Shown in pieces: positions 8,832-17,652 of a stretch of DNA of 63,469 nucleotides. The notes beneath the pieces are model-generated. The model saw nothing but the letters and a program-made list of their open reading frames with translations. It was not told the origin of the DNA and did no database searches. This stretch comes from Caulobacter sp. (GTDB lineage: Bacteria > Pseudomonadota > Alphaproteobacteria > Caulobacterales > Caulobacteraceae). The translations under genes were made by a program, and so were the position numbers. Positions within the stretch are counted from its first letter, which is position 1. Every line of letters begins with the position of its first letter. The stretch spans positions 1 to 63,469 of the forward strand of contig NZ_JAGIBH010000019.1 of the NCBI RefSeq assembly GCF_017744445.1, read 5' to 3'.

Positions 8832-9433
8832 AGCCAGCCGTTCGAGCGCGCGATACGGCCGGCCTCGACGCGGTTGGCCGCGCCCAGCTTCTGGGCCGCT
8901 TCCGATAGATAGTTGCGGACCGTGCCGGGCGAGAGATCCAGCACCTCGGCGATGTCCTTGTTCGAGCGCCCCTCCTCGGCCAAACGCAGGATCTCGCGCT
9001 CGCGGTCGGTCAGCGGATCGGGCGCGGCGTCCCAGATAGCTTCGGAGAGTTCCGGCGCGATGGCTCGGCCTCCCGAGGCGATGGTGCGGACGGCGGCGGC
9101 CAGGACGCTGCTGGGGCCGTCTTTCAGCAGATAACCCTTCACCCCCGCCTCCATCGCCCGGCGCAGATAGCCCGGCCGGCCGAAGGTGGTGACGATCAGC
9201 ACCCGCGTGCTGGCGCCGTCGGCCTTGAGCCGCGAGGCGACGTCGATGCCGGTCAGGTGCGGCATCTCGATGTCGGAGATCAGCACGTCGGGCTTCTCGG
9301 ACCGCACCAGCTCCAGCGCCGCCTGGCCGTCGGGCGCGCGGCCGACGACCTGGATGTCGCCCTCCAGTTCGAGCAGCGCGCTGAGGGCGCCCAGCACCAT
9401 CTTCTGGTCTTCGGCGATGACGACGCGGATCAC
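8828..9433 (-). CDS. NarL/LuxR-family response regulator (DesR-like)
   Basis: A 201-residue two-domain regulator. The receiver domain has the acidic pair Glu8/Asp9, phospho-acceptor Asp54 in SDIEMP and a late Lys in LLKDG. The C-terminal HTH begins LTDREREILRL and continues NKDIAEVLDLSPGTVRNYL, a typical LuxR helix-turn-helix. The GTG start (complement of 9431-9433) overlaps the kinase TGA as GTGA, so the pair is coupled when the kinase frame is intact. The partner kinase is of the DesK type, and an ABC-2 exporter lies in the same operon. The likely targets are promoters carrying the 20-base element at 12287-12306 and 19746-19765. Confidence 0.9.
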   Translation of the reverse strand: MIRVVIAEDQKMVLGALSALLELEGDIQVVGRAPDGQAALELVRSEKPDVLISDIEMPHLTGIDVASRLKADGASTRVLIVTTFGRPGYLRRAMEAGVKGYLLKDGPSSVLAAAVRTIASGGRAIAPELSEAIWDAAPDPLTDREREILRLAEEGRSNKDIAEVLDLSPGTVRNYLSEAAQKLGAANRVEAGRIARSNGWL

Positions 9434-10558
9434 GAAGCAGTCTCCACAGGCGCGGTGGCCACCAGGCGCGTTCCGCTCTTGTCCGATACGATATCGAGGT
9501 CGCCGCCGATGGCCGATAGGCGCGTGCGCATGCCCTTCAGGCCCGAGCCCTCCGCCAGGCCGCCCCCCCTTGCCGTCGTCGACAATGCTTAGGGTCAGGG
9601 CCACGGGGCTGGGCGCCACGCGGATCTTGCAGTGCGAGGCGCCCGAGTGGCGGATGACGTTGGTGATCGCTTCCCGCAGCGCCATGGCCAGCACCGCCTC
9701 CTGGCCGGGATAGCCCTCGATCTCGGCAGCGGAGATATCGGCCTGGATGTTGGCGGCGGCTAGGGCGATCTTGGCGCGCTCCAGCTCGGTCGTCAGGGAG
9801 GCGCCCTTCATGCCGACCACGGCGGTGCGGACCTCCGCCAACGCTTCGCGAGCGGCGGCGGCGACAGACTGCATCTCGCGTTCGGCGGCCTCGGCGTCGC
9901 GGCTGACCAGCTTGGCGGCCAGCTCGGCCTTCACCGCCACCAAGGTCAGGGTGTGACCCAAGAGGTCGTGCAGGTCGCGGGAGATCCGTTCGCGCTCGGC
10001 CGTCGTGGCCAGGGCCCGGACCTCCTCGTGGGCCAGAGCCAACTCCTGGTTCTTCCGCTCGACATCGACCTGCATTAGGCTGGCAAAGCCCGTGATGCCA
10101 CCGAACAGCACCCCAGAGGCCCAGATCTGCCAGAAGTGCCGGTAGAAGGTCAGACCCACGACCAGCAACACGATCTCCAGGATAATCATCGTCCGGACCG
10201 CCGTCCGCCGCGGCGCCAAACGCGAGGCGAAGGCCATCGAATAGATCGTGTAGACGCTCCATCCCGCGGCGAAGGACGATAGCGAGATCCCGATCGCGAA
10301 GATCGACACCACCTGCCACAGCAGCGGACGTCCTTGCCTGCGCCAGATCGTCCAGAACAGGACCAGGAAGACCACCAGGCCCGCGATCGAGCAGACGAAC
10401 TCCAGCGTCCCAGGCTTCTTGAAGAACCACGAGATAAAGTAGAACGGCAGGTAGGACAGGAACACGAAGCTCCAGTGACGCCGGAGGCCGGTCGGGGCTT
10501 CGTCCGTGCTGCGTGTTCTCTGATCCATGGCGGCGATGTCGCGCGGGAGGCTCGTCAT
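9430..10558 (-). CDS. DesK-like sensor histidine kinase, frame broken by a single-base insertion
   Basis: The N-terminal half has about five membrane segments (residues ~30-160), then a short coiled coil and a HisKA_3-type dimerisation motif with phospho-acceptor His197 in SRDLHDLLGH. The N box (REAITNVIRHSG) and first G box (VDDGKGG) follow. At a run of seven G (complement of 9563-9569) the frame shifts. Removing one G restores the expected end (GSGLKGMRTRLSAIGG) and gives exactly 376 codons finishing in TGA at 9430-9432. As written, the kinase reads out of frame through its last ~45 codons and on into the response regulator, a 576-residue open frame. Either a sequencing error, a real mutation or phase variation. 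The start is ATG 10558, 2 bases after the permease stop. Confidence 0.85.
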
Positions 10559-10560
10559 GG

Positions 10561-11298
10561 TCAAGCCATCTGCCGCCGCCACGCCGCCCACGCGCCGATC
10601 AGGGCCGCGACGCTGATGCCGACCACGATCGAGACGTGTTGCTGCACATCGGCCATCGGCTGCATGCCCGACAGCATCTGCGACAGCTGGCCCAGGTGGT
10701 AGGACGGCATGACCTTGGCGATGCGGGTGAACCAATCGGGCATGATGTTCAGCGGCATCCACAGCCCGCCGAACAGCGAGAAGCCCAGGAACAGCAGGTT
10801 GGCGATGGCGGTGGCGCCTTGCGAGCTGAAGCGCAGTCCGACGTTCAGACCGATCAGGGCGAACGGAATGGCCGAGGCCAGGCCCAGTCCCAGGGTCGCG
10901 GCCCAGCGCCCCGGCTCCATCTTCACCCCGCCGAACCAGGCCAGCACGCCCAGCAAGCCGATCGAGGCGCCGACCAGCGCCAAGGCGGCGGCCAGGCGGC
11001 CGATCAGGTAGCCGCCGGCCGGCAGCGGCGCGATCTGCTTCAGTTCGATCAGCTTGGCCTCGCGCTCGGCCGCCACGCCCGCGCCGAACCCGAACATGGC
11101 CGGGGCGATAGCAGCGAAGATCACATAGTTGGCCAGCATGAAGTGGGCGACTTCCTCGCGCCCCCTGCTGAGACCCAGGCCCATGACCCCATAGAACAGC
11201 AGCGGCAGGGCCACGCTGGGGATCAGGAATTGCGGGGTGCGCCAAGTGGCCAGGACCTGGGCGCGGGCTTCACGGAAATAGACGGACAGGGTGTGCAT
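10561..11298 (-). CDS. ABC-2 type transporter permease
   Basis: A 245-residue inner-membrane protein with about six hydrophobic spans, including PQFLIPSVALPLLFYGVMG near the N-terminus and FLGFSLFGGLWMPLN in the second half, the usual ABC-2 pattern for exporters. The start at ATG 11298 is one base after the stop of the ATPase gene, giving a TGAGATG junction; an in-frame extension to 11382 would lie inside the ATPase. With the ATPase it should form a homodimeric exporter. ABC-2/HisKA_3 kinase/LuxR regulator cassettes are a common proteobacterial and Gram-positive arrangement, sometimes linked to membrane-lipid or antibiotic stress. The substrate is unknown. Confidence 0.87.
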   Translation of the reverse strand: MHTLSVYFREARAQVLATWRTPQFLIPSVALPLLFYGVMGLGLSRGREEVAHFMLANYVIFAAIAPAMFGFGAGVAAEREAKLIELKQIAPLPAGGYLIGRLAAALALVGASIGLLGVLAWFGGVKMEPGRWAATLGLGLASAIPFALIGLNVGLRFSSQGATAIANLLFLGFSLFGGLWMPLNIMPDWFTRIAKVMPSYHLGQLSQMLSGMQPMADVQQHVSIVVGISVAALIGAWAAWRRQMA

Positions 11299-11299
11299 C

Positions 11300-12214
11300 T
11301 CAGGCGGCCTCGGCTTGGCGTTGGGTTCCGACCAGGCGGGTGACGGCGTCCTCCAGCGAGGCGCCGGCGACGGTAAGGTCATCGACGGTTTCGTCGCGCG
11401 CCAGCAGCTCGCGGAGCGTAGCGGGAGCCGACGTGGTCAGCAGGGTCACACGGCCGCCGTCGCGGCTGACGCCGGTGACGCGGGCCAGACCCGAGAGCTC
11501 GGCGTCAGACAGCCGCGAGCGGCAGCGGATAGCCACGCCCGACACCCGCGACTTGATGGCTTCCGGCGTGCCGTCGGCGATGGCCTGGCCGTGGTCGATG
11601 ACCACGATGCGGTCGGCCAGCGCCTCGGCCTCGTCCAGGTGATGGGTGGTCAGCAGCACGGCGCAGCCGCGGGCGATCTCGGCCCGCACGGCGCTCCACA
11701 GGGCGCGGCGGGCGTCGATGTCCATGCCGGTGGTCGGCTCGTCCAACACCAGAAAGTCCGGCTTGCCGGCGATGGCCAGGGCGAACTGCACGCGGCGCTG
11801 CTGACCGCCCGACAGGGCGCCGCAGCGGCGGCGCTCCAGCCCCTCCAGACCGGCCAGACGGACGATCTCGTCGGTCGGGCGAGGCTTGCGATAGTAGCCT
11901 CGGAAAAGGTCGATCTGCTCGCGGACGCTCAGAGTGCGCGGTAAGCCTGCCTCCTGCAGCATGACGCCCATCCGCCCCCGAGCGGCCAGGTCGCGCGGAT
12001 CGCCGCCGAGCAGGGAGGCCTCACCAGCGTCGGGGCGCAGGCGGCCGGTCAGCAGGGCGACGCTGGTGCTCTTGCCCGCGCCGTTGGGACCCAACAGGGC
12101 CACGCACTGGCCGGGGCGGATCATCAGGTCCAGGCCGTTCAGGGCCAGAGTCGCGCCCCGCCGTTTCACGGCCTTGGAGATCGCCGCGATAGGCGGCGGA
12201 AGATTGGGTGACAT
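11300..12214 (-). CDS. ABC transporter ATP-binding protein
   Basis: A 304-residue ABC-2-type ATPase. Walker A is GPNGAGKST, the signature is LSGGQQRRV, Walker B is FLVLDEPTTGMD, and the switch His lies in LLTTHH. A C-terminal extension of about 90 residues resembles the small regulatory domain of CcmA-like exporters. ATG 12214 is chosen over upstream in-frame codons because GGGAG lies 6 bases before it. It is the first gene of a four-gene minus-strand operon (ATPase, permease, kinase, regulator) with 1-2 base gaps or overlaps. A 20-base element 73 bases upstream is shared with the hydroxylase promoter region. Confidence 0.92.
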   Translation of the reverse strand: MSPNLPPPIAAISKAVKRRGATLALNGLDLMIRPGQCVALLGPNGAGKSTSVALLTGRLRPDAGEASLLGGDPRDLAARGRMGVMLQEAGLPRTLSVREQIDLFRGYYRKPRPTDEIVRLAGLEGLERRRCGALSGGQQRRVQFALAIAGKPDFLVLDEPTTGMDIDARRALWSAVRAEIARGCAVLLTTHHLDEAEALADRIVVIDHGQAIADGTPEAIKSRVSGVAIRCRSRLSDAELSGLARVTGVSRDGGRVTLLTTSAPATLRELLARDETVDDLTVAGASLEDAVTRLVGTQRQAEAA

Positions 12215-12286
12215 GGTCGGCTCCCTCGATATGAAGCCAACATGCCTCCCCCTGCCCCGGCGCATCAGTGCCGGGCGTCACCGGGC

Positions 12287-12306
12287 CGACATGACAAACG
12301 TCACCC
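12287..12306. promoter_or_regulatory. Shared 20-base element, copy 1 (TGAC-N4-GTCA inverted repeat)
   Basis: The 20 bases here are identical to those at 19746-19765. The core TGACAAACGTCA is an inverted repeat with 4-base arms around AAAC. It is 73 bases upstream of the ABC/kinase/regulator operon and 120 bases upstream of the divergent hybrid kinase gene. Inferred operator for the LuxR-type regulator of the operon (autoregulation); the identity of the binding protein is not shown by the sequence. Confidence 0.6.
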
Positions 12307-12425
12307 GCTGAATGACCATCGTTCGCCGACCTGCGCCAATCCGCCGCGCCCGCTCTTAACGACGATGACGGCGCCCGCCTCGTACGGTCCCGCAACCGTT
12401 CGAGTATCAAGGCGCAACCGACCCC

Positions 12426-15215
12426 ATGGACCTTCGCGAAGCCCAGCGCCTGGCCGCCCTGAAGGCCTACAAGGTCCTGGACACCCCCGCGGACGCGGCC
12501 ATCGATCGCCTGGCCGACCTGGCCGGCAACCTGTTCGACACCCCCATCTCGCTGGTGTCGCTGGTCGACGAGGAGCGCCAGTGGTTCAAGGCCAAGGTCG
12601 GGCTGGACGCCCCCTCCACGCCACGTAGCGACGCCTTTTGCGCCCACGCCATAGCCATGGGGCCGGAAGCGGTCTTGGTGGTCGAGGACGCCACCCAGGA
12701 TCCCCGCTTCGCCGCCAACCCGTTGGTCACCGGCGCGCCCGATATTCGCTTCTACGCCGGCGCGACCCTGACCACGAAGGACGGCCACAACCTCGGCACG
12801 CTGTGCGTGATCGACGACAAGCCGCGCGCGCGCCCCGCCGAGACCGACCTCGAGCGCCTGAAGCTCTTGGCCCGGATCGTCGTCGACGAATTCGAACTGG
12901 CCAAGGCTCAACGCCAGACCGCCGAGAAGCAGCGCCTGCTGGAGCTGGCGGAGAGCGTCGCCGCCATCGGTCACTGGCGCATCGACATCGCCACCAACCA
13001 TCTGACCTGGTCGGATCAGACCTTTCAGATTTTCGGCCTCAGCCGCGACAGCTACACGCCAACGATCGACAGCTCTCTCACCCACTATTCTCCAGCGCAT
13101 CGCGCGGTGCTCGAGCAAGGCATCGAACAGGCCATCGCGAAGAAGGGCGGCTTTGACCTGCAAGTGCAGCTGATCCGGGCCAGCGGCGAAGTTCGCGACG
13201 TCATGGCGCGCGGCCTTTGCGAACTGGACGATCACGGCGAGGTCTGCGCCCTGTTTGGCCTGCTGCAGGACGTCACCGACTATTCCAACGCCATGCGCGC
13301 GGTCGAGGCGACTGGCGAGCGCTATCGCCTGCTGACCGAGAACGCCAACGACCTGGTCACCCGGATGGGCCTGGACGGCCGTTTCAGCTACGTCTCGCCG
13401 GCCGTACGCGCCATCTCGGGCTACGCGCCGGAAGAGGCGGTCGGCCGCCTGGCCATGGAGTTCATCCACCCCGAAGACCGAGCGCGCGTGGCCGAGATCT
13501 TCAACAGCGCTCTCTATGGGCCGCCGGGCTGGAGCATCGAGTACCGCATCGTGCGCAAGGACGGCTCGGTGCGCTGGGTCGAGGCCCGCCCGCGCCTGAC
13601 CCATGATCCAGTGACGGGCGTCCCCAACGCGGTGACGGACGTGATTCGCGACATCACCGACCGCAAGGTCATTGACGACGCCCTGGCCGACAGCGAGGCG
13701 CGCTATCGCCTGATGGCCGACAACGCATCGGACATGATCTCGCGCCTGGACGCCAAGGGCGCGATCACCTTCATGTCGCCCGCCTGCAAGCCCATGCTGG
13801 GCTTCAAGCCCGAGGAGCTGATGGGCCGGCGGGTGATCGACCTGACCTATCCCGAGGACGTCCCCAGCGTCCTGGCCTATTACGCGGCCCTGATCGCCGC
13901 AGGCCCCGGCGCGGTGGCCGAGCCGCTGCAATTTCGCGGTCGCAAGCGCGACGGCCAATGGCTGTGGCTGGAAGGTCAGCCGACACTCTTTTTCGACGAG
14001 GCCGGCAAGATGACCGGCGTTCAGGACGTCATCCGCGACATCAGCAGCCGCAAGGCCATGGAAGAGGCTCTGGAAGCGGCTCGCAACGAGGCCGAGGCCG
14101 CGGCCAATGTGAAGGCCGAGTTCCTGTCGAACATGAGTCACGAGCTGCGCACCCCATTGACTGCGGTGCTGGGCTTCTCGCGCCTGATCGCTGAGCAGCC
14201 CGAGCTGACCGACGCCACCCGCCGCTATGTCGAGCGCGTGTCCAGCGCCGGCAAGGCGCTGCTGTCGACGGTCAACGATATCCTGGACTTCTCCAAGCTG
14301 GAGGCCGGCCAGGTCGAGATCGTCCACGCGCCGGCCGCGCCTGCCGCCTTGGTCGCCGAGACCCTGGACCTCTTCACCCTGCAGGCCGGCGAGAAGGGCG
14401 TGGCGCTGCGCAGCCAGGGCCTTGCCGCCCTGCCCGCCAGCCTGAACCTGGCCGCCGACCGCGTTCGCCAGATCCTGCTGAACCTGGTCGGCAACGCCGT
14501 GAAGTTCACCGACCAGGGCGAAGTCGCCGTCGAGGCGTCCTATGCCGACGGTCGCCTGCGCCTGGCTGTACGTGATACCGGCGCGGGCATTCCCGCTGAT
14601 CGCCTGAGCGCCCTCTTCGTTCGCTTCTCACAGGTCGACGGCTCGTCGACGCGTCGCCATGGCGGCACGGGTCTGGGCCTGGCGATCTGCAAGGGCCTGG
14701 TCGAGGCCATGGGCGGCGAGATCGGCGTCGAGAGCACGGTCGGCAAAGGTTCGTGCTTCTGGTTCGAGCTGCCGGCCGCCGTGATCGGCGCTCCCGTGGC
14801 GGCGACCACGCCGGAACGGACCACCGACTGCGCCTCCGGCTGTCGCGTGCTGGTAGTCGACGACAATCCGGTCAATCGCGACCTGGTCTCGGCCGTATTG
14901 CGCGGCCTGTCGGTCGAGATGACCGAGGCCGGCGACGGCGCCCAGGCCCTGGCCATTGCCCAGACCCGCGCGTTCGACCTGATCCTGATGGACCAGCGTA
15001 TGCCGATCATGGATGGCGAGGCGGCCGCCCGGCGCATCCGCGACGGCGATGGTCCTAACCGCACCACGCCGATGATCGCCTTCTCCGCCGACGGCACGAC
15101 GCGGATCGACGAGCGGCTGTTCGACGGCCTGCTGGGCAAGCCGCTGGACCCGGCGGCCCTGCTGCGTGGCGTCGCCTCGGTGATGATCCGTCGCGGGATC
15201 TCGGCGGCGGCCTGA
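12426..15215 (+). CDS. Hybrid sensor histidine kinase: GAF, three PAS domains, HisKA, HATPase and receiver
   Basis: A 929-residue soluble hybrid kinase with no obvious membrane segment. Residues ~10-150 form a GAF domain (CAHAI, GTLCVIDD). Three PAS/PAC units follow (about 175-290, 300-420, 425-550), two ending in a canonical PAC (VIRDITDRK, VIRDISSRK). His572 lies in MSHELRTPLTAVLGFS; the catalytic domain has LNLVGNAVKF, RDTGAGI and GGTGLGLAI. The C-terminal receiver has VVDDNPVN and acceptor Asp856 in LMDQRMPIMDG. No partner regulator is adjacent, so it probably passes phosphate to a distant phosphotransferase or acts through its own receiver. The signal is unknown; GAF plus multiple PAS suggests an internal redox, light or metabolite cue. 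Confidence 0.92.
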   Translation: MDLREAQRLAALKAYKVLDTPADAAIDRLADLAGNLFDTPISLVSLVDEERQWFKAKVGLDAPSTPRSDAFCAHAIAMGPEAVLVVEDATQDPRFAANPLVTGAPDIRFYAGATLTTKDGHNLGTLCVIDDKPRARPAETDLERLKLLARIVVDEFELAKAQRQTAEKQRLLELAESVAAIGHWRIDIATNHLTWSDQTFQIFGLSRDSYTPTIDSSLTHYSPAHRAVLEQGIEQAIAKKGGFDLQVQLIRASGEVRDVMARGLCELDDHGEVCALFGLLQDVTDYSNAMRAVEATGERYRLLTENANDLVTRMGLDGRFSYVSPAVRAISGYAPEEAVGRLAMEFIHPEDRARVAEIFNSALYGPPGWSIEYRIVRKDGSVRWVEARPRLTHDPVTGVPNAVTDVIRDITDRKVIDDALADSEARYRLMADNASDMISRLDAKGAITFMSPACKPMLGFKPEELMGRRVIDLTYPEDVPSVLAYYAALIAAGPGAVAEPLQFRGRKRDGQWLWLEGQPTLFFDEAGKMTGVQDVIRDISSRKAMEEALEAARNEAEAAANVKAEFLSNMSHELRTPLTAVLGFSRLIAEQPELTDATRRYVERVSSAGKALLSTVNDILDFSKLEAGQVEIVHAPAAPAALVAETLDLFTLQAGEKGVALRSQGLAALPASLNLAADRVRQILLNLVGNAVKFTDQGEVAVEASYADGRLRLAVRDTGAGIPADRLSALFVRFSQVDGSSTRRHGGTGLGLAICKGLVEAMGGEIGVESTVGKGSCFWFELPAAVIGAPVAATTPERTTDCASGCRVLVVDDNPVNRDLVSAVLRGLSVEMTEAGDGAQALAIAQTRAFDLILMDQRMPIMDGEAAARRIRDGDGPNRTTPMIAFSADGTTRIDERLFDGLLGKPLDPAALLRGVASVMIRRGISAAA

Positions 15216-15220
15216 AACCG

Positions 15221-15236
15221 GGAGCCGCAAGGCTCC
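15221..15236 (+). terminator. Short hairpin after the hybrid kinase gene
   Basis: GGAGCC-GCAA-GGCTCC, a 6-base stem with a GNRA-like loop, directly follows the kinase stop. There is no T run, so it is at best a weak terminator and may only be a stabilising hairpin before fadE. Confidence 0.35.
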
Positions 15237-15274
15237 ACCGGCGTTCTCACCTCGCGTAACAACGAGGTGGCGTC

Positions 15275-17572
15275 ATGACGAGCTCTTCCTTCCGCCGGGA
15301 CACGATCACCCGGCCGATCTTCCAATGGGCCAAGGGCGTGCTGCCCGCCCTGTCGGAAACCGAGCGCGACGCCATCGAGGCCGGCGACACCTGGTGGGAC
15401 GCGGCTTTGTTCACCGGCGATCCGGACTGGGACGAACTGCTCGCCCTGCCCAAGCCGACGCTGAGCGCGGACGAGCAGGCCTTCATGGAAGGCCCGGTCG
15501 AGACCCTGTGCGCCATGATCGACGACTGGCGCATGACCTGGGAGACCCGCGACCTGCCGCCCGAGGCCTGGGAGTTCCTGAAGAGCGAGAAGTTCTTCGG
15601 CATGATCATCCCGAAGGAGTACGGGGGCCTGGGCTTCTCGCACCTGGGCCACGCCGAAATCGTCCGCAAGATCGCCACCCGCTCGGCCTCGACCGCGGTG
15701 ACGGCGATGGTGCCCAACTCGTTGGGTCCGGGCGAACTGATCCTGCGCTTCGGCACGCAGGAACAGCAGGACTATTGGCTGCCGCGCCTGGCCGACGGGC
15801 GTGAGATACCCGCCTTTGGCCTGACCAGCCCCGAGGCTGGCTCGGACGCCAGCGCCATGATCGACGAAGGCGTGGTCTGTCGCGGCCTGTGGAAGGGCGA
15901 CACCGTGCTGGGCGTGCGGCTGAACTGGCACAAGCGCTACATCACCCTGGGGCCGGTCTGCACGGTGCTCGGCCTGGCCTTTAAGCTGCGCGACCCCGAC
16001 CGCCTGCTGGGCGGCGAGGAGGACATCGGCATCACCTGCGCCCTGGTCCCGACCGACACGGCCGGGGTCAGCATCGGCCGTCGCCACCTGCCGGCCTTCC
16101 AGACCTTCCAGAACGGTCCGAACTGGGGCGAGAACGTCTTCATCCCGCTAGACCTGATCATCGGCGGCGCCGAGCGCGCGGGTCAGGGCTGGAAGATGCT
16201 GATGACGGCGCTGGCGGCCGGGCGCGGCATCTCCCTGCCGGCCATGTCCGGAGCGGCGGCGGCCTACAGCGCCCTGACCACCGGCGCCTATGCCCGCGTG
16301 CGCCAGCAGTTCGGCATCGCCATCGGCAAGTTCGAGGGCGTGCAGGAGCGCCTGGCCCGCATCGCCGGCAACGCCTATCTGGTCGACGGCGCGCGGCGAC
16401 TGACTTGCGCGGGCCTGGACCTTGGCAAGCATCCCTCGGTGATCTCGGCCCTGCTGAAGTCGGGCGCCACCGAGCGGATGCGGGTGGTGGTCAACGACGC
16501 CATGGACGTCCATGGCGGCAAGGCGATCATGGAGGGCCCGCGCAACTACATGGGCGGGCAGTACCGCGCCGTGCCGGTCGGCATCACGGTCGAGGGCGCC
16601 AATATTCTGACCCGCAGCCTGATGGTCTTCGGCCAGGGCGCGATCCGTGCCCATCCCTACATGCTGCGCGAGATCCTGGCCCTGGGTGAGGCTGACAAAG
16701 AAAAGGGCCTGGAAGCGTTCGACGCGGCCTTCTGGGACCATGTCGCCCACGCCATCCGCAACGGCATCAAGGCCACGGCCCGCGCCTGGACCGACGGGGC
16801 CCTGTCGCCCGCACCGGACGCCGGCCGGGCCAACCGCTTCTACCGGAAGCTGGGCCGCTACAGCGCCGCCTTCGCCCTGACCTCGGACATCGCCCTGCTC
16901 ACCCTGGGCGGCGAGCTGAAGCGCAAGGAGATGTTGTCGGCGCGCCTCGGCGATATCCTGTCGGAGATGTACTTCCTGTCGGGCGCCCTGAAGCGCTGGG
17001 AGGATGAGGGCCGTCAGGACGACGACTTCCCGCTGCTGGAATGGTGCGCCCAGACGGCTTTCGCCACGATCGAGCAGCGCTTCGACGAGATCTTCGCCAA
17101 CCTGCCCAGCCGTCTGGCCGGCTGGCTGCTGCGCGCGGCGGTGCTGCCGTTCGGGGCGCGCCGGCGGGGTCCGTCGGACCGGGTCACCCGCGCCTGCGCC
17201 GAGCTGATCCTGAACCCCTCGCCCACCCGCACCCGCCTGGTCGAGGGTGTCTATGTCGGCGGCGAGGACGAGGCGATCGGCCAGCTGATCGACGCCTTCG
17301 AGCGGGTGGTGGCCACCCAGCCGATCCACGACCGCCTGAAGGACCAGGGCGTCCGCGCCTGGAAGGACGGCCTGGACAAGGGCCTGCTGACCCCAGACGA
17401 GATCGCCGCCCTGACAGCCGCCGACGCCGCCGTCGCCAAGGTCATCGCCGTGGACGACTTCGCGCCCGAGGAGCTGGGCGCCCCCGCCTCCGAACCACCG
17501 CCCGCCGCGACGTCCAAGCGTCGCCGCGCCGCGGTCATCGCCGAGCCGACAATCGGTCGCGCCCCCGCCTAG
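15275..17572 (+). CDS. fadE: FadE-type acyl-CoA dehydrogenase
   Basis: A 765-residue enzyme of the large FadE (YafH) class, close to the usual ~770-815 residues and about twice as long as mitochondrial-type acyl-CoA dehydrogenases. Visible landmarks are IPKEYGGLGFSHL, FGLTSPEAGSDAS (FAD/substrate loop), QFGIAIGKFEGVQE and DVHGGKAIMEGPRN. It performs the first, FAD-dependent oxidation of acyl-CoA in beta-oxidation. The start is ATG 15275, with GAGG upstream. The last ~50 residues are rich in Ala, Pro and Arg and look like a divergent tail. No other fad gene is adjacent and it is probably transcribed alone. Confidence 0.92.
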   Translation: MTSSSFRRDTITRPIFQWAKGVLPALSETERDAIEAGDTWWDAALFTGDPDWDELLALPKPTLSADEQAFMEGPVETLCAMIDDWRMTWETRDLPPEAWEFLKSEKFFGMIIPKEYGGLGFSHLGHAEIVRKIATRSASTAVTAMVPNSLGPGELILRFGTQEQQDYWLPRLADGREIPAFGLTSPEAGSDASAMIDEGVVCRGLWKGDTVLGVRLNWHKRYITLGPVCTVLGLAFKLRDPDRLLGGEEDIGITCALVPTDTAGVSIGRRHLPAFQTFQNGPNWGENVFIPLDLIIGGAERAGQGWKMLMTALAAGRGISLPAMSGAAAAYSALTTGAYARVRQQFGIAIGKFEGVQERLARIAGNAYLVDGARRLTCAGLDLGKHPSVISALLKSGATERMRVVVNDAMDVHGGKAIMEGPRNYMGGQYRAVPVGITVEGANILTRSLMVFGQGAIRAHPYMLREILALGEADKEKGLEAFDAAFWDHVAHAIRNGIKATARAWTDGALSPAPDAGRANRFYRKLGRYSAAFALTSDIALLTLGGELKRKEMLSARLGDILSEMYFLSGALKRWEDEGRQDDDFPLLEWCAQTAFATIEQRFDEIFANLPSRLAGWLLRAAVLPFGARRRGPSDRVTRACAELILNPSPTRTRLVEGVYVGGEDEAIGQLIDAFERVVATQPIHDRLKDQGVRAWKDGLDKGLLTPDEIAALTAADAAVAKVIAVDDFAPEELGAPASEPPPAATSKRRRAAVIAEPTIGRAPA

Positions 17573-17652
17573 AAACACCACCTTGGAGCAAGGCTCGGCG
17601 TCGCTGTACAAACACAGGTCGACGCTGAGTCCCGAGGGGTCTGTTTCAGTCC

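Noticed and set aside
8828..11245. One continuous 805-codon minus-strand frame covering permease, kinase and regulator DNA
   Set aside because: The first ~230 codons lie out of frame over the permease gene and are not a real N-terminus; the real kinase starts at 10558. Only the kinase/regulator fusion part is discussed.
12021..14327. A minus-strand open frame of 768 codons across the hybrid kinase
   Set aside because: It is opposite GAF, PAS and kinase domains that are unambiguous on the plus strand.
16148..17611. A minus-strand open frame of 487 codons opposite fadE
   Set aside because: No domain; the plus strand encodes a full-length FadE.
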